Assembly: GCA_043803085.1 (NCBI GenBank)
Contig: JAZDKM010000290.1
Span: 1 to 6,115, forward strand
DNA length: 6,115 bases
Direction of reading: 5' to 3'
DNA from: JAAEQG01 sp043803085
GTDB lineage: Bacteria > Planctomycetota > Phycisphaerae > UBA1845
In this document: positions 4,682 through 6,115 of the stretch, piece after piece
Layout: every line of letters starts with the position of its first letter
Numbering within the stretch: position 1 is the stretch's first letter
Program-made: the position numbers and the translations under genes
Notes under the pieces: generated by a model
What the model saw: only the letters and a program-made list of their open reading frames with translations
Database searches by the model: none
What the model was told of the DNA's origin: nothing

Positions 4682-6115
4682 ATGCAACCCCAAACCATCG
4701 CGGTTCTGGACTTCGGCAGCCAGTACGCACAACTGATCGCCCGGCGGGTGCGCGACCTGCACGTCCACAGTGTGCTTTGCGCCCCGGACGTCACGGCGGA
4801 GGAACTCTGGCGGATGAACACCGTGGGCGTGGTCCTCTCGGGCGGGCCGGCCAGCGTCTATGCCGCGGGCGCCCCCCGCTGCCGACCGGAAATCCTCCAA
4901 ACCGGGCTTCCCGTCCTGGGCATCTGCTACGGCATGCAGGTGTTATGTGAGATGCTCGGTGGGAAAGTGGAGGCGGGCCGCGTGCGGGAATTCGGCCGGA
5001 GTGAGTTGAGCCTCTGCGAGCCGAATCCGTTGCTGGATCAGGTGCCCTCGCCCACGCCGGTGTGGATGAGCCACGGCGACCGGGTGACCGCGGTTTCAGG
5101 CGACTTCGCGGCGATCGCGCGGACCCCGACATGCCCGTTGGCGGCGGTGGCCCACATGACCCGCCCGCTGTTCGGTGTGCAGTTTCACCCGGAGGTCACC
5201 CACACGCCGCACGGCACTCAGCTCTTCCGCAATTTCCTCTACCACGTGTGCCGGTGCGACGGCGGCTGGACCGTCGGCCACGTCGTGGACCACCTGCTCG
5301 AAAACCTCCGGGCGCGCGTGGACGATGACGCCCGCGTGATCTGCGCCCTGTCCGGCGGCGTGGACAGCAGCGTGACGGCGGCGCTGCTGCATCGGGTGGT
5401 CGGGGACCGGCTGATCTGCATCTGCGTGGACAACGGCCTGATGCGCCAGGGCGAGATCGAGCGCGTACGCAAGACCTTCGCCGGGCACTTCCGGATCGAC
5501 CTGCACGTGATCGATGCCGCGCCGCGGTTCCTGGATGCCCTGGCCGGGATCACCGACCCGCGCGCCAAACGTCGGATCATCGGGCGGGAGTTCATCGAGG
5601 TTTTCAAGACCGAGGCCCAGGCCATAGAAGGTGCCAGGTATCTGGCACAAGGCACGCTCTACCCGGACGTCATCGAGTCCGGCTACGGGCACGCCGGGAA
5701 GGCGGCGGAGATCAAGCTGCACCATAACGTGGGCGGGCTCCCCGCGGAACTGGGTTTCGAGCTGATCGAGCCGCTGCGCGACCTGTTCAAGGACGAGGTG
5801 CGGCGCGTCGGCGAGCACCTGGGTCTGCCCTATGAAATCCTATGGCGTCACCCCTTTCCCGGTCCAGGGCTCGCGGTGCGGATCATTGGGGAAATCACCC
5901 CAGCACGCCTGGAGTTGCTGCGCCGGATAGACGTGATTGTGCTCGATGAGATCATCGCCGAAGGGTGGTATCCCAAGATCGCCCAGGCCTTTGTGGTCTT
6001 GCTGCCCGTGCGGACCGTCGGGGTCATGGGCGACGAACGCAGCTATGAGGACCAGCACGTCGCGGTGCTGCGCTGCGTCGAAACCAGCGATTTCATGACC
6101 GCCGACTGGGTCCAC
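4682..6115 (+). CDS. guaA: GMP synthase (glutamine-hydrolysing), 3' end missing
   Basis: GuaA aminates XMP to GMP using ATP and glutamine-derived ammonia, the step after GuaB. The 478 visible residues are uninterrupted. The class I glutamine amidotransferase domain comes first: LDFGSQYAQLI (9-19), SGGPASVY (53-60), the nucleophile Cys82 in GICYGMQ, and His169 and Glu171 in FHPEV. The ATP-pyrophosphatase domain follows with the PP-loop SGGVDSS (224-230), VDNGLMR (249-255), YPDVIES (327-333) and HHNVGGLP (347-354). The dimerisation/XMP-binding part begins at HPFPGPGLAVR (390-400). Family length is usually about 510-525, so roughly 35-45 residues lie beyond the window. I chose ATG 4682. In-frame GTG codons at 4670 and 4673 follow the upstream TAA without a gap and are possible starts, adding four or three residues. 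No strong ribosome site is visible, consistent with coupling to the gene before it. Confidence 0.96.
   Translation, partial: MQPQTIAVLDFGSQYAQLIARRVRDLHVHSVLCAPDVTAEELWRMNTVGVVLSGGPASVYAAGAPRCRPEILQTGLPVLGICYGMQVLCEMLGGKVEAGRVREFGRSELSLCEPNPLLDQVPSPTPVWMSHGDRVTAVSGDFAAIARTPTCPLAAVAHMTRPLFGVQFHPEVTHTPHGTQLFRNFLYHVCRCDGGWTVGHVVDHLLENLRARVDDDARVICALSGGVDSSVTAALLHRVVGDRLICICVDNGLMRQGEIERVRKTFAGHFRIDLHVIDAAPRFLDALAGITDPRAKRRIIGREFIEVFKTEAQAIEGARYLAQGTLYPDVIESGYGHAGKAAEIKLHHNVGGLPAELGFELIEPLRDLFKDEVRRVGEHLGLPYEILWRHPFPGPGLAVRIIGEITPARLELLRRIDVIVLDEIIAEGWYPKIAQAFVVLLPVRTVGVMGDERSYEDQHVAVLRCVETSDFMTADWVH

Noticed and set aside
5631..5648. Perfect 7-bp hairpin GTGCCAG/CTGGCAC inside guaA
   Set aside because: It encodes part of the conserved GARYLAQGT stretch before YPDVIES, so the sequence is explained by protein constraint and chance pairing.
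5096..5818. A 240-codon minus-strand open frame opposite guaA
   Set aside because: guaA is intact and motif-complete across this span on the plus strand; the antisense product shows no domain or signal.

Overview
The window is high-GC bacterial DNA holding five protein genes. Two are certain: guaB (IMP dehydrogenase, complete) and guaA (GMP synthase, running off the right edge). These are the two consecutive enzymes that convert IMP to XMP and then to GMP. The rest are two lipoproteins and one zinc-ribbon membrane protein that I do not recognise as named families. The many palindromic repeats between genes, the GC-rich codon use and the family-less lipoproteins suggest a member of the Planctomycetota or a similar large-genome environmental lineage. 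That placement is inference from style and is not proven by a marker gene.

Layout, left to right. Positions 1-164 hold no gene I can support, but carry two compact hairpins lying just downstream of a minus-strand lipoprotein gene (165-1103). A 286-bp divergent intergenic region (1104-1389) carries a 59-nt imperfect inverted repeat, overlapping GC-rich dyads and a possible promoter for guaB. guaB (1393-2892) is followed, with a 29-nt overlap in another frame, by a second lipoprotein gene (2864-3520). A 180-bp gap (3521-3700) is largely filled with palindromic repeat units. Then come a zinc-ribbon plus multi-span membrane protein (3701-4669) and, 12 nt after its stop codon, guaA (4682 to the window end).

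The four plus-strand genes are collinear and closely spaced, so they may form one guaB-x-y-guaA transcription unit in which GMP biosynthesis is co-expressed with two envelope proteins. The repeats after the second lipoprotein gene could instead split the unit or tune the downstream part.

The most unusual structure is a pair of 52-nt palindromic elements (2889-2940 and 3566-3617). They share one layout: a 5-bp outer stem, a hairpin around a CGGCGTCC core, then an 8-bp hairpin with an AGA loop. Their stem sequences differ but still pair. The first copy supplies the guaB stop codon and also encodes the basic N-terminal leader of the overlapping lipoprotein, so a repeat appears to have been absorbed into coding sequence.
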